64,000 nucleotides of DNA from Struthio camelus (Eukaryota > Chordata > Aves > Struthioniformes > Struthionidae). The stretch spans positions 87,979,463-88,043,462 of the forward strand of contig NC_090982.1 in assembly GCF_040807025.1 (NCBI RefSeq). The letters run 5' to 3'. Under the pieces are notes generated by a model. The model was given only the letters and a program-made list of their open reading frames with translations. It was not told where the DNA came from and did no database searches. Both the position numbers and the translations under genes were made by a program. Positions 1-12,500 of the stretch are shown here, piece by piece. Position 1 is the stretch's first letter; each line of letters starts with the position of its first letter.

Positions 1-580
1 CAGCTTTTGCTGGATGCACCTTCTTTTCCCCTTGCGGGGGCAGAGCCGGGGCTCGTGCCCGTCACCCCAAGGCCCGTGCGCGGCGGGGCGGACGTGGGCC
101 GGGAGCCGCCGGCTGGCTGGCTGCCTGTGCGCCGTGCGCGGCGAAACCCCGGCGAGAAGCGTGGCGACCCTAATCACGCGACGCCTCCGATTTCTCCGAC
201 AGCTTCCGCCTGCGGCCGGAGGGGGCCGAATCCTGCTCTGCCCCAGAGCACGGCTGCAAAACCCCCCTTCCTGCCCGACGGCCTTGGCGCTGCCGCCGCT
301 CTTGGTGCCCCTCCGTTGACCCCATCCGTTGACCACCCTCCTTCCCGCTCCTCGTTGGGAAACCGAGCTGCAAAGTGACTTGCGCTGCCCCAAAACCCCC
401 GAGCGCGACCCTCGCTCGCTCGCCAGCCCCCGGCACGGCGCGCGGCCGGGGCTGCCCGGCTCCCAGCGTGCTGGGGACGCAGCCCACCAAGGCGGCAAAG
501 CCCCGAGCGCCGCCGCGGGCGGCTGCGGGACGGCGAGCCGCGGCGGCAGCCGAAGCCGTAGGTAAACAAATGCATGAGTA
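1..580. other. CpG-rich sequence at window start
   Basis: Dense CpG and GC-rich DNA (GCGGCGGGGCGGACGTGGGC near 79-98) with overlapping open frames on both strands, as expected of GC-rich DNA; none resembles a known protein. It could be the edge of a CpG-island promoter lying to the left. Confidence 0.5.
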
Positions 581-769
581 TTAAAGTTTAGGCTCTAGTA
601 ATTAGTGGAGAAGTGCAGGATAATAAGCACAGCGGGATGTCCCTCAAGGTACTTCAGGCTCCTACTGCGTTTATTATCCAGTATCAGCATGGAAATGTAT
701 GCCTGGCTACGTTTACGGTGGCACTTACAACTCTAAAACAGACTTTTGTGCTCAGAGAGAGGGTCCTAA

Positions 770-1150
770 ATTACTCACCCTCGGAGGTCTCCCCGCCGCG
801 GCGAGCCGGGGCGATGCTCGGAGCGGCTCCCGCCCTGTGCCGCGGCGTGCCGGCATGCACGGTGCACGCACGCGGGTACCGGTTCAGCTCGCCGCCCTGC
901 GCCTGGGTCGTTCGTTGGCACGGCTGGCCCGAAGTTGACCCAAACTGCCCTAATTTTTCGCACAGGCCGGCGCTGTCCCGGCTCGGCCCGGCACGCGCTA
1001 GATGGCAGTGTGGTATACGCGCAGCGCGGCGCCGAGACCCGCCGCGCGCCCGGAGCATCCGCGGAGGTTCGCTTTCCGACGCACATCTGTTATTCCCCGC
1101 TTCCGCATTAGCTCTCGATATACTGCGCGGCGGCGGCGGGGGTCTATCTA
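770..1150. other. Second CpG-rich patch
   Basis: GC/CpG-rich sequence with CCGCCGCGGCGAGCCGGGGC near 791-810 and GCGCGGCGGCGGCGGGGGTC near 1125-1144. It is followed by a T-rich run at 1209-1252. No gene recognised. Confidence 0.5.
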
Positions 1151-1208
1151 TTCCAGGCTTTCTTGTGGTCTCCCTGCTGTACTGTGGGTGGTTTAGCTCT
1201 AGCAAGGG

Positions 1209-1252
1209 GATTTTTTTCTTTTTTTTTTTAATTCTAATTTTTTTTTTTTTTG
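1209..1252 (+). repeat. T-rich homopolymer run
   Basis: Interrupted poly-T (TTTTTTTCTTTTTTTTTTAA then TTCTAATTTTTTTTTTTTT). Confidence 0.85.
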
Positions 1253-1768
1253 AGACGCTATTCTTAATCTAGATTTGGATGTCTGTGGCTTTACAAAGCA
1301 GTGAAGCGAAGGGAAGTTTTGCCTGAGCGAAGGCTGCGGGATTTGGCTGTGCGTACCCTCGGCGTTGCTCGAGACCGGCTTTGTGCTGCTGGATTCCGCC
1401 CCCCCCCCCCCGCTTTGGAAACGCTCAAGTAATGCAAAGAGAAGAGTGCTATGTCAAAGAAGGGCTTTTCGGTGTCCTAATTTTATTCTCTGCCTTCCCC
1501 ATGAAGACGATGCAATGAGGAGAAATAAAAAGGTAGCAAGAAGGAAAAAAAAAAGACTGACTTAAAACAGCCATTGTGAGGATGGGTCATACAGAAAAAC
1601 AGGATTGTGGTGCAAGCACAATATGAAAGCTTTGTTAGAAAGACTATGCCCCTTGCATGGTCACTGACCCTTACCCATCCTGACTCCCCACTTGCCGGGC
1701 ACACTGATTTTTACTTTGGTCCCAAAGCAATTCAGGAAAGGCTGATGGCCAGCAGCAGGGTGCTGCAC

Positions 1769-2532
1769 ATGGGATGGTGCAGCATGGCCCAGCATGGCAT
1801 GAAATGGCATGGCTTTGCATGGCATGGCTCAGCATGGCATGGCACAGCACAGCACAGTGTGGCATGGCAGCACCTGGCGTTACATGGCATAGCACAGCGC
1901 AGCATGGCATGGCTCAGCATGGCATAGCATAGCATGGCATAGCATGGCTCACCAGGGCCTAGCATGGTGTGGCATGGCGTGGCACGGCGTGGCCCAGCAA
2001 GGCCCAGCATGGCATGGCAGTGCCTGGCTCGATATGGCTCAGCATGGTATGGCGGCCCAGCATGGCTCAGCACAGCATGGCATGGCACAGCACAACATGG
2101 CTCACCAGGGCATAGCACGGCATGGCATGGCATGGCACGGCATGGCATGGCATGGCCCAGCATAGCATGGTCTAGCATGGCCCAGCATGGTATGGCATGG
2201 CATGGCCTGGCATGGCCCGGCATGGCTCAGTAAGGCCCAACATGGCTTGGCCTAGCATAGCATGGCATGGCATGGCACAGTATGGCATGGCATGGCATGG
2301 CCCGGCATGGCTCAGCATGGCCTGGCATGGCTCAGTACTGCACAGCCCAGTATGGCCCAGCATGGCTCAGCATTGCATGACCCAGCACGGCTCAGTAAGA
2401 CCCGGCATGGCATGGCCTAGCATGGCATGGCATGGTCCGGCATGGCCCAGCATGGCTCAGTATTGCACGGCCCAGCACGGCCCAGCATTGCACGGCCCAG
2501 CATGGCATGGCACAGTATGGCCCGGCATGGCC
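1769..2532 (+). repeat. ATGGC pentanucleotide satellite array with 10-bp variants
   Basis: About 760 bp built from a 5-bp unit ATGGC (GCATGGCATGGCATGGC), interspersed with 10-bp variants such as CCCAGCATGG and CTCAGCATGG. No unit or junction contains a stop triplet on either strand, so long false reading frames coding Met-Ala-Trp-His-Gly repeats and their antisense equivalents run through it. These frames are by-products of the repeat. Confidence 0.97.
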
Positions 2533-2639
2533 CCCTTGGCGCAGCGTGCCGCACGGGGGATCTGCGCCAGCCGCCCCTGCCCTCGCCTTTCCACATGGCT
2601 CTTTTGATCTCAGCCCCAGGCCTTGCAACAGGCTCCTAA

Positions 2640-5600
2640 TTGGTCACAGGTCGTAAATCATGACAATAATGATGTGTCCTCTAAGGAAAAGTAGCATCAT
2701 TTGGTGATTGCAGGCAAGAGAGCAGGGTGTGCTTCGTGTTTCCAAGGGCAACAGCAACAACAAATAAAATCAAAAGATTGAAAGTATGTTGAAGTAAACG
2801 ACCCATCTGTAATTGTTTTCTTATTGTGTTTGATCCTAGTAGGAAGGGTAGGAAGGATTGATCGCTCCATAGACTTAATACCTTTTATTTGTTTGGGGGA
2901 CAAAGGAAAAGACAGATCTGTGGAAAAAAGGAATAGAGAAATTTCAACTGCGATGAATAAGCAGAACAAATGTATTTCCCCTGGTCCTCTCTTAATTTTA
3001 TTTGTGTCAGTCTATTTGCCATGGGAAGTCTGCCTGAATCCCAAATTATTTTAGTTAGTTAATCTGCTCAGTGCCAGTTGATTCTGCAAACAGTCTCTGC
3101 AAATCCCAAATAATTGTAGTTAATCTGGTCAGTGCCAGCCTATTCCGTGGGCAGCCCATGTAAATCCAGAGATCCATCAGTTAAATTAGGTCAGCGCGTT
3201 TTAATAAGGCTGGAGGTCGTTGTCCCCCTCCCTCTGGCCGGTGCCCGGCTCGGCCGCAGACGCGGGGCGGTCTGGGGACCGCGCTTCGCTGGCGCTGACC
3301 ATGCTGGTGGCCCGGTTCTTGCAGCGTAGAGAGAAGAGGCTGTGACAAAGGTCAGGATAAAGCTGGTAAAGCAAATGCAGGCTGTTTTTATTTCAGATTT
3401 TATAGCAGTCTCTTCTGAGGAATTAATAAGCGTTTATGCTCAAGAAATCTGGAAGTTCCTGCAACCTGCTGAAGTTCCTTATGCGGACGCAGAAGTCTCT
3501 CGCTGTGCACCGCACTGCACCTTGGAAAGAGCTTTTACAAGTGACAACTGCTTTTCCTTTCCATGCTGCAAATACCCAGACCGCTCCTAGAAATGGGATT
3601 AGACAAACCACACGCCGTCACGAGCTTGCGCGTGGCAATACGAGGTTGGGGGGGCGGAGGTCAGGTGAGGACGCAGCTGAGCACTGATGCTCTCGGGTCT
3701 TACACAGCCATTCTCTGCCTCATACCAGGTCATGGCGTGCAAATGCACCTAAGAGCTCTGGGTCTTCCCAAGCGTGTGATGTACCTCAGGCCAGCAAATT
3801 TAAAACCTCTCCTTTTCTGATCCGGCGCGATGGATTTGCTTACTGCCTGCATAATGCTAGCTCTAGTCCTGAGGGCCAGGGCTGTTCTTGCAAGCTCGGG
3901 CAGTGCCCTGGAATTACTCAGAAATGAGGGAACATTGAAAGAACTCAACTAAGCAATATCATTTGCAAAATGACTTGGCAATTGTCATGAAGCCTAACAT
4001 CTCAGAAAGAACAGGACCACGACGAGCCCTTTAGACTTGGCCATATGGTCTGTTTACTTGTATTGAAACCAATTGGGCTAAGGAAATATTGCAGAGCTGG
4101 AATGTCTTCTTCTGTATAGGTAATAGGCCAAATCCATCCCGAACTATTACTAATGAAACGCTTAGTGCCAATCTCGCCATATAATTCTACCTAGGTTTAC
4201 ATTGGAGAGTCACAGAAAAATACACATTTCGGTGCCCAAACCCATTTGCAGGCTAATTAAGGTACAAGAAAAGAACAGACGGAGAGCAAGATAATGGGGA
4301 CTTCCAAACGTAAGAAAACAAAAAGGGGCTTTTGCTAAAGTGGGTTTCTCTGGGGAAGCAGAGTGAGAGGGAGGGAGTGGCAGGAGGTGGAAGAGGGAGC
4401 CGGGAAGGTGCACACGCATGCAAATCAGAGGGCAGCGCTTGCTCCGAGGACGGATGGCTGGAAGGAGGCAGCGAGCCAAGGCCTGGGACAGGAAGGAAAT
4501 GGGAGGAGTGAACCAGAATTATTAGGAAGCCTAACCAGAGCAGGAAGGGAGATGAAGGGTGAACAAGTTCAGCGGAGTCACATAAGGTTGAACCTGGCCC
4601 AACATAAATTAAGATGGTGCTTTGCTCCAGCTGCTCCAAGCTCCAAACCTCGTATTTCCAGAGCTGCTAAATGAAAATACATGAAAACACTACTTCTGTC
4701 ACTGTGTTCATAAATTACGATTGTAATTCAAAAGCTATCTAAGGTGACTAAAATTTCCATTAACTAAACCAAACCACAGAGCTCTTCTGGGATCAGTGTA
4801 ACAACAAATTTAACCAGGCCTTCTTGGGAAATATTTTATAGGGTCCAAAATCCTTTGTTGCAACTGGAAGCAGGAGTGGGATTTTTTTGACACGGAACAA
4901 ACTTTTCAAACCTAAACTTTAGTAATTTCATCTGTGGCTCATTGCAAAACTATTTTTTCCCTTCGTTGCACTTAAAACCCTAACTGCAACCGTACAGCAT
5001 GCACCCATCCCCATGATCTCCACGTGCTGAGGTGCTCCTCTACGGTCCTGATTCCCTGTAACGCCTCAGTGCAGCCACACAACTTCTGCTCTTCTTGAAG
5101 ACCAGCACATGTTCAGCTAAGCTCTGCCAGTCGGTCCACGTGCAGAGTGACACCAGCTGCGTGTAGGCCAGAACTGGACCTAGTGCCACATCTTCCCAAA
5201 TTTGCCGTGACAAGCCTTGCAGTCAATTTTAGGAGCACATGGACCCATCAGATGAATTTGTTTTGATGTAAAGCGCTCCCAGTTAATTCCCTGGCTAACA
5301 CAAATGCAATCCTGTTGGGGTCAATGAGGCTGAAGGCCTCTGCACCAGTGTAAAATGACTGCTATAGTAGGGAGAGATGCAGGTAGGACTGAGTTCAGCT
5401 CGAGGGGAATAAAGAAGCCATTGTTTTGATTAATTTTCACCTTTGGCAAAAATCCCAGCATTCATTTGTTAATGTTTATGAACCACCTTATAGTCCTTGG
5501 GTGAAAGGGGCTACTCAAGGGCAAGGTATTTATTCGTTTCTTATTTGACATAATTGCATTTGCTATCCCTGCTAGCACTCCTTTTTTTTTTTTTCTCCTT

Positions 5601-8149
5601 GATGATCATTTGGGGACTATTAAAATAGTATTGTTTAATTTGACTTTTAACCCATGGGGAGTAACGATTCCACACCACTCACTTCACAAAATGAAACAAC
5701 TGAATAAAAACAGGGCTGATGGGCTGTATGACAGATTTACTAAACCGACGCACTGACCTTCTGGTTCCTGATTCCTGTATTAGTGCAAAAATTACCCCCT
5801 GAAAATGTCCTGTGCTTGTTCTGCCCACGCACTCACCTTTTGCTGTGTCCTTGCCTCCATCCACTTGAAGATTAATTACTCCCGGAGGAACTTTTTGCAA
5901 CCGCACGCGGCAAAAAAGTTCATTCGCTTAATCATGCTGCTACACTTACATGGCAAGGCAGCAGGATTATGCCCTGGTCCTTTGTTTCCTTCCATTTAAC
6001 CTTGCTCAAAAACACTCCTCAAGGACGGATCGGTGCCGAGCGGCTCTCCAACGAACCGCCCTGCGGTACGGCCCAGCCCCAGGCTGTCATCGCCTGGACC
6101 AGCAAGATTGAAAACGCCTGTAGCATCAGCGAGCGCTCGGTTAGCAAGACCTCGGCAAGGTCCGCTCGGGACGCCGATCTGAGGACGGCGTTGCTGAAGG
6201 GAGGCGAACAGATGAGCCAGGAATGGAAACGGTTGACGCAAAAATGACAGGAGAAGGCGTCGTTCTGTGCCTGAGGAGAGTAGTTACAGAAAAAAAGGAA
6301 AGAAATAAAGAATATTCCAACTTCAGAGCTTTTGGAAAAGGATCTGACTTATTCGTTAAGAACTCAAGGAATGTAATTGCTAAGTGATTGGTTTGCTAAC
6401 ACAAAAAACAAAAGCTGATCCCATGATCGTGAGCCGAGCGCTGGATGTGCAAAGCATTTTTCGTTTTTTCTGATTGCACTGAGGCGCCAGGCTGGATCCT
6501 CAGCCGATATAAATCCGTGCGTTGGCTCGGGCGAGATGTGGAGCTAGGCGCGTGTCGCAGCGGGACGCTGGAGGGGGACGAGGGCAGTCCAGGAGTAAGA
6601 GCGGAGGAGACCACGTCACCTGATGCCATTTCACCCCGGCCCGGCGAGCGCCGCTCTCCCTGGCCGCGGGCTTGTGTCCACCTGGAGAACTTCAGAGGGG
6701 ACTTCCCAGCGCAGAGATCGATCTAGGGAGGGAAGCGTCGATTCTGCTCTTCAGCCGCTATCCCCTGGTGATCGGGGAGTGAAGCGAGAGGGTAAAGAGG
6801 ACACCCAGCTTTGCTCACCTACCGAGTCGGTATGGGATGCTCAGAGGGATTCACAGGGAGAAAAAATGTATTTTAACAGCCAGAGCTGCCTCCCCCAGTG
6901 CGGAGACTTTGAATTTTTTTTAAAACACCACAAGAAGCTCTCCAGGTTTCTCTTTTCCAAGCAACTGTTCGCTTGGAGGTTTTGGCTAAAAATATTCCTA
7001 TGGAGGGAAGGGGAGAAGATAGCACCACAATAATTTTGAAATTGTCCTTTTTTTTTTTCCCCCCTGTAGGAGAGGCCGTGCTCGGCTAAGGCAGACTGAC
7101 ACCTTGCACGCTGCAGTTTGCATCCCTGGGGAGGACATCCGCGTGCCGCCCTTCTCCTTGCTGAGCTGTGTGCTTTGGCCCGAGCTGGATTTTGAAATGC
7201 ATTTTCGAAATTGCGTTGGAAACCCCAGCCCTGCCCTCCAAAATACTTGCAGCCCCTTGCCGGCCCTTGGGTGCTCCCCGGAGCCGCCCGGGGCTCTGCT
7301 TCACCCGCGGGGCCCCCGGCCGGTGCCGCCTGCTCTTTGGCCGGAGCTTGTAGCGCCGAGCCGTTACTTTGTCTATTTATTTGTTTATTCCTCTCCAGCT
7401 TCGAGAAGACCTCCCCTCCATATCTATAAGGAATTATCAAATAAAACATACTTCACATTAAATCAAAGGAACATTTCAACGGCCAGATTTAATAACACAA
7501 AATAAAGTCTTGTGGAAACCCACACACAGCTGTGGAAACCCCTAAATAAATCAATTTTCAAGTGGCTGTGCAGGAGCCAGGGAGCAATTTTTTTCAAATT
7601 GCTTTTTTCTAATATAACAAACTCCTGCCCAAGGTTGTGCTGCAAGTGGGAAAAGAACATGCTCATTTTCTTATCAATACACTATTGTAAAAAATAATAA
7701 TCAGCCACTCCAACATCACTATCATGGTTTTTACATCTATTCTTCTGTTCCCCCTAAGTAGAATGCAAGTGGAAGAATTAATTAACACAAGATTGGATTA
7801 GGGCACATTGATTTACAATGTATTTCAGCCAAGTATGTGTGATCAGAGCAGAAGAACATATTATAAATAAAAGTAGGGATGTGTCATTAAGGCATCTGAT
7901 TTTTCTTCTGAAGCATTTTAATTTAACTCTAAGTAGGCAGACAGGGGAGGAGGGGAGAGGAGAGGAGAGGGGAGGAGGACACAACGAGCCATATCCAAAC
8001 CGATGGCCAGATGTCACATTTTTTGGCAGGAAGAGCTGGAAGCCAGCCCCGCAGGTGCTGCAGCGCTCAGCCTGAGGTAGCCCCCCAGAGCCCGACTGCA
8101 CCGCACCTCGCTCCCGGGTGATTCACCGACCCCTTTGAATGCAGAAGAC
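2640..8149. other. Intergenic DNA, mostly unique
   Basis: No gene recognised. Contains the three-copy repeat at 3008-3197, GC-richer blocks at 6018-6240, 6500-6800 and 7070-7370, AT-rich, conserved-looking DNA at 7375-7700 and a purine-rich GAGG run at 7941-7980. Confidence 0.7.
3008..3197 (+). repeat. Three-copy degenerate ~60-bp tandem repeat
   Basis: Three adjacent units (about 3008-3076, 3077-3138 and 3139-3197) share a core of AATCCCAAATTATTTTAGTT, AATCCCAAATAATTGTAGTT and AATCCAGAGATCCATCAGTT followed by TTAATCTGCTCAGTGCCAG, TTAATCTGGTCAGTGCCAG and TTAAATTAGGTCAGCGCG. Divergence grows toward the third copy. Confidence 0.85.
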
Positions 8150-9560
8150 AAACTGAAAGCAAATGGCTTGAGAGGAGGCCATCCAAAGTTACTGGAAAAG
8201 CAGCTAATGGCAGGGCACAACTATTGGTCGATCTCTCTGAGAACTTGAATACTGAGAACCTGAGAGATACCAGAAGATTAGAAAATGGGAAAACAGGATT
8301 TCTATCCGTAACAGAGGAAAGAAAAGGAAGAGCAGAGAAATTATGGAGCAGTCAGCTTAACGTCAAGTCCCAGGAAAGTACTGGAGCAATTAATCAAAGA
8401 ATTTTTAACTGTATGGAACAAGGAGATGAGTAACAACTAACATGGATTTGTCAAGAATAAATCATGTCAAACCAGTCTAATTTCATCCTACAGCAGGGCA
8501 CCAGGCCTTCCAGATAGAGAAGAAGCTGTGGCTGTCATATGTCTTAACTCTGGCAAAGTTTCTCATTTAAGTGCACCAGGGAAGCATCATCTAGATGGAA
8601 CTTTATGGAGCAGGTGCAAAGTGAGTTGAAGGCCAAACCCAAGAAAGAGTTCAAAGACTAACTGTCGAAATGGAGATACTCGTTCAGTACGGTTCCTGAC
8701 TATGGTGCAGTGCATTAAATCCTGCTGCAACTAAATACTCGGCCGGTGGAACAGAGTATGCTTATGAAATTTCGAGACCACTGCAAGCTGGGAGGACAGG
8801 GCTGGAATTCAAAATGAATTTCACAAACGGGCATTGTAGTCTGACAGACACAGACTGCTCTTCACCACGGCCAGCTCTGGGGTACTGAGGCAGGGTGATC
8901 ACTAATGGCACAGCGACAGGGTGAAGAACATCTGGTTAAGCAGAAGTTCTGCAGAAGAGGAACTGGGGTCCTCGTGAATCATGTGCTGAACATATGCCAG
9001 CAGCGTTGCGCCGCTGTGAAAAAGGAAGACATCACACTGGGCTGTATAAACAGACATGCTGTTCATGAGACACAGGAAGAAATCCTTCCTCTCCACTTGA
9101 TACTGATAAGACCTCAGCTGGAGAATCATGTCTGATTTTGGGTGCTGCGCTTCAGTAAAGATGTGGACCAACTGGAGAGAGTCCGGAAGAAAATGAAAAT
9201 GCTTAGAGCATGACCTACAGTGACAGACTGAATGAACACCATTATTAAGCCTAAAGAAAATGTGATGCTTGCTTTCAAATATGTAACACAACAGCTGCAA
9301 AGGAGAGGAAAAAAAAAAAGGATGTACTCTCCATGTCCGTGAGATTCAGAATAGAAGTTCAGAAGAAGTGCCTAGCGCTAAAGGGAGTGAAGCCCTGGCA
9401 TGGATTTCCTGGAGAGGCCACGTTGTTTCAGTCACTGGAGATGTGTTGAGCTGGCCAAAAAGGAATAAGTATATACAAGAGTGCAGCCGACCCTTCATTA
9501 GGGTGAGAGGCTGGACTCTGTGGTCCCCTCCAGAAGAGCTGGATAATTAAAGGTGTCGTC
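8150..9560 (+). mobile_element. Old, diverged CR1 LINE (reverse transcriptase to 3' region)
   Basis: Sequence landmarks follow the CR1 order: ATACCAGAAGATTAGAAAAT; AAATTATGGAGCAGTCAGCT (the NYRPVSL region); AAAGTACTGGAGCAATTAAT; ACATGGATTTGTCAAGAATA and CATGTCAAACCAGTCTAATT; ACACTGGGCTGTATAAACAG; GACCTCAGCTGGAGAATCAT; and CTGTGGTCCCCTCCAGAAGA near the 3' end. Many frameshifts and stops mean no intact protein. The terminal 8-bp repeats are lost. Its decay places it well before the CR1 at 15610. Confidence 0.75.
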
Positions 9561-9564
9561 CCTC

Positions 9565-12500
9565 CTTTTCTCAGATTAGATTAACTCGGGCACAACGGAG
9601 TGGAGTTACATCCCGGCGACATGAAACCAGGCAGTGAAGGGAGTCCAGCTCTAGCATAGCCAGTGGCTAAACCTTCAATAGCATGGATTCAAAAATACAA
9701 AACACAGTTGGTGCAATACAGCTTTGAGGCTCTGGACTAATAATTAACCGCGTGAAAGATCAAATCTATCAATACAGTTATTATATCGGAATGAATGACT
9801 GGATGAATTAGTGACTGGGTATTCTGAAGATGTTAGAGAGTGCTTATTGCAAGAGCAGGGCAAGTATGAGAAACCAGTGAATTGTTATTTACTCTGGATC
9901 CAGTCTGTGCAACTCCTACCTAACTTTGGGTGCCTAAAGAAGCAGTTGTGCTAAACAGCAAGTAGATTCCCAGTGAAGAGGGATGGATTACCTTGAAATC
10001 TTCCAGCAGAAGATCTTGTCTGCTGTTAGCAACCTACCGCATTTTCTGCTTCCGTTACATTTGAGGTCCATGGAGAGTCCATAATTTCCTTGAATTGGTC
10101 TCTTAGCGCTCATCCCGCCTTTCCTCTGTGAGCTGAGAGTTGCTATTTGTGTTTTTAACATTGTCTCTTTAAAGCCTTGCTAGTTTTCTCTAATGTCTTT
10201 TTCCTTTAAACCAGCTTCCTCGGAAGTCTTGCTACCGACCATCTGAGATTAATGAAGTCCGCCTTCTGCAAACCCATTGTTTTTATTTCGCTCTTCCACT
10301 TTCCTTTAAGCCATTTGAACACTGCTTTCCCCCATTAGCTTTCACATTTGACACTGCAATGAGTCCCACTCTATTGGACTGAATATGATGTAAAATGCCC
10401 CTCTCGTTGCTCTCATCGTCACTGCCGGCGTGGTCCCAGAACTTGCAGCCAGTCTGCGCTGGGTTGTTCCCCTTGGCCCATCAATGTTCCCGTAGTGAAA
10501 ACTCCCATCCCTGTTAAGTCCCAGGCTCTGGACTCTGCTTTGAGTAACTCATGAAAGCCTCATCCGTCTGCTCTTTCCCTTTTGGCCTGCCGTAATAGGT
10601 ATGTAATAGTCAAACTCTTGCCCTCTCCGCACTCTGAACCTTGGAGCAAATGTGCATACCCTGATATACAGGGCAATAGCTCAGTTCTTACGTCCTCACC
10701 TTTCCTTCCTAAGTAAGCTACTTCTATATTAATATTTCAGTCAAGTGATGCATCTACCACGTTTTGGTAAATGAACCATCATTTTGACTGTGTGCTAACA
10801 GTGCCAGGTCCTCCTGTTTCTTTCCATAGTTTTTGCATACACACACGTCTGAGGAGCTCAGCCCACTGTCCTCACTGGTCGTCTGCCCTTGGATCCCATC
10901 CCTACTGCTGCAATGGCAACACTTTGACCCCCCCTCGCCCACTGGGATCTGCTGCAGCCGTTGCCACTGCCAACACATGTAAGCCACGTGGGCAGCGGCC
11001 TGTTGTCCACTGGCTTCAAGTTGGGCAGGAGTTATAAGTGCGCTCAGTTACAAAGGTCAGCTTTGGGCCCTTTCCAGAAGGGTGTAGAAACACACAAGTA
11101 GGTCCACGGAGCTACGCTGGGGAGGAAACACCTCACCACCAGGCTCCAGTTCTGAGTTCTGCAAGGCAAACTAAGGGCTGTAACACCATTCCCCAAAAAC
11201 ACATGCAGCAAGAGCACAGGTGGCCCAAGCTCGGGAGTCTCGAGGTGTCTCTGTCAAATAAGCAAATGCTGGCAGAAGTCATAGCACTCACCAGTCTAGT
11301 GGTGGCCCAGACCTGGCAGGAGCTCTCGCTCCTTCTGGTCCACCAAGCTATCTCCAGGTCGAAGAGGTTCGTCAGCTCCCCGCAGCCCCCAGGCACTCAG
11401 CCTGTGCTGGAATCTCACCTAAAATTATTTTTTGTCACTATTATCATTATTTAGCTAAACTAAATGCATATGTGCAATTTGCCTGATTTAGAGTGATGCA
11501 TAAACACTTTTCTGACCAGCTGAAGATTACTTCATGTATTATATCCTGTAAGACTGAGGCTGGCCTAGAAGAATGCCACATAGATGACATCGCATGCACC
11601 TAGAATCATTTATCCTTTAGACTTTTTTTTTCTCCCTTCTCAGCTTGTCTCCCCTCCACATGCAGAATGTGTGTGTCTATTTTACAGGTTTTTCAACCAT
11701 TTTTCCTTCCTTTGTTTCTTTCAACACCCATTGTCTCTCTTGCACAGACAAGTTTGCGTTAGGCAGTCAAGCTTTTATACCCCAATATCTGGGTAGATTA
11801 GGAATTAAAACATCGTTATCCAGATAGCCTTAAACTAGATCTTTGAGGGTAGTCTACATAGGCTAGTGGAGACTTGTGCAGGCTAATTTCTGATTGCCTA
11901 CATTTTAAGGTCTGCTGGGCTCCTGAGGGCACAACCCAAGCTCCAATTAACGTCACTGAGTTTTGGATAGAACCCGCAAGCCAGAGCCATGAGCTCCACC
12001 GACAGCAAGGGCCAACCCATCTGCTCTGAAGGTGCTGTGCTTCCAACCTCCATCCCAATTTCCAGTTTCGTTGCAGCATGATATTGCATCTACTTTTTTT
12101 TTTTTTTTGGCAATTGTCTGTAAGTTTCTTGTTATCTCTCACTACAGAAGAAAATTCCCTGTTAATGCTTTCCACATCCCCAGGACAGTGATACGGGCAC
12201 TGCTGGAGAAGCCCCAGCCCGGCCACATGGGGTCCTGGCCAAAGTGCTGCTCCTCTGCTGGGCTGACATGGGCTTGAGCCACAGCAAAACCTCTTGCAGG
12301 CAATGAGCTACCTAATGCTTTTCATGTGTTCCAAGGCTGCTCTTGGTGGGGGGAAGGAAAAAAGAAGAAAAATACGTTGCAAAGCGCTTCATTATCCCCC
12401 TCCTCACCCTCCCACCCCTGGAATTTGTGGTTTCTTTAACTAGATCTTTTTTCTCCACATATCCCACATGGTCAGCAGTGCTGTGATACATCTGTATGGG

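Noticed and set aside
1732..2607. Long reading frames on both strands rich in Met-Ala-Trp-His or Ala-Met-Pro-Cys-His repeats
   Set aside because: They are translations of the ATGGC satellite, whose unit has no stop in any frame.
10000..10760. Possible decayed interspersed repeat
   Set aside because: Texture suggests old repeat DNA but no family could be named from memory, so it is not annotated as one.
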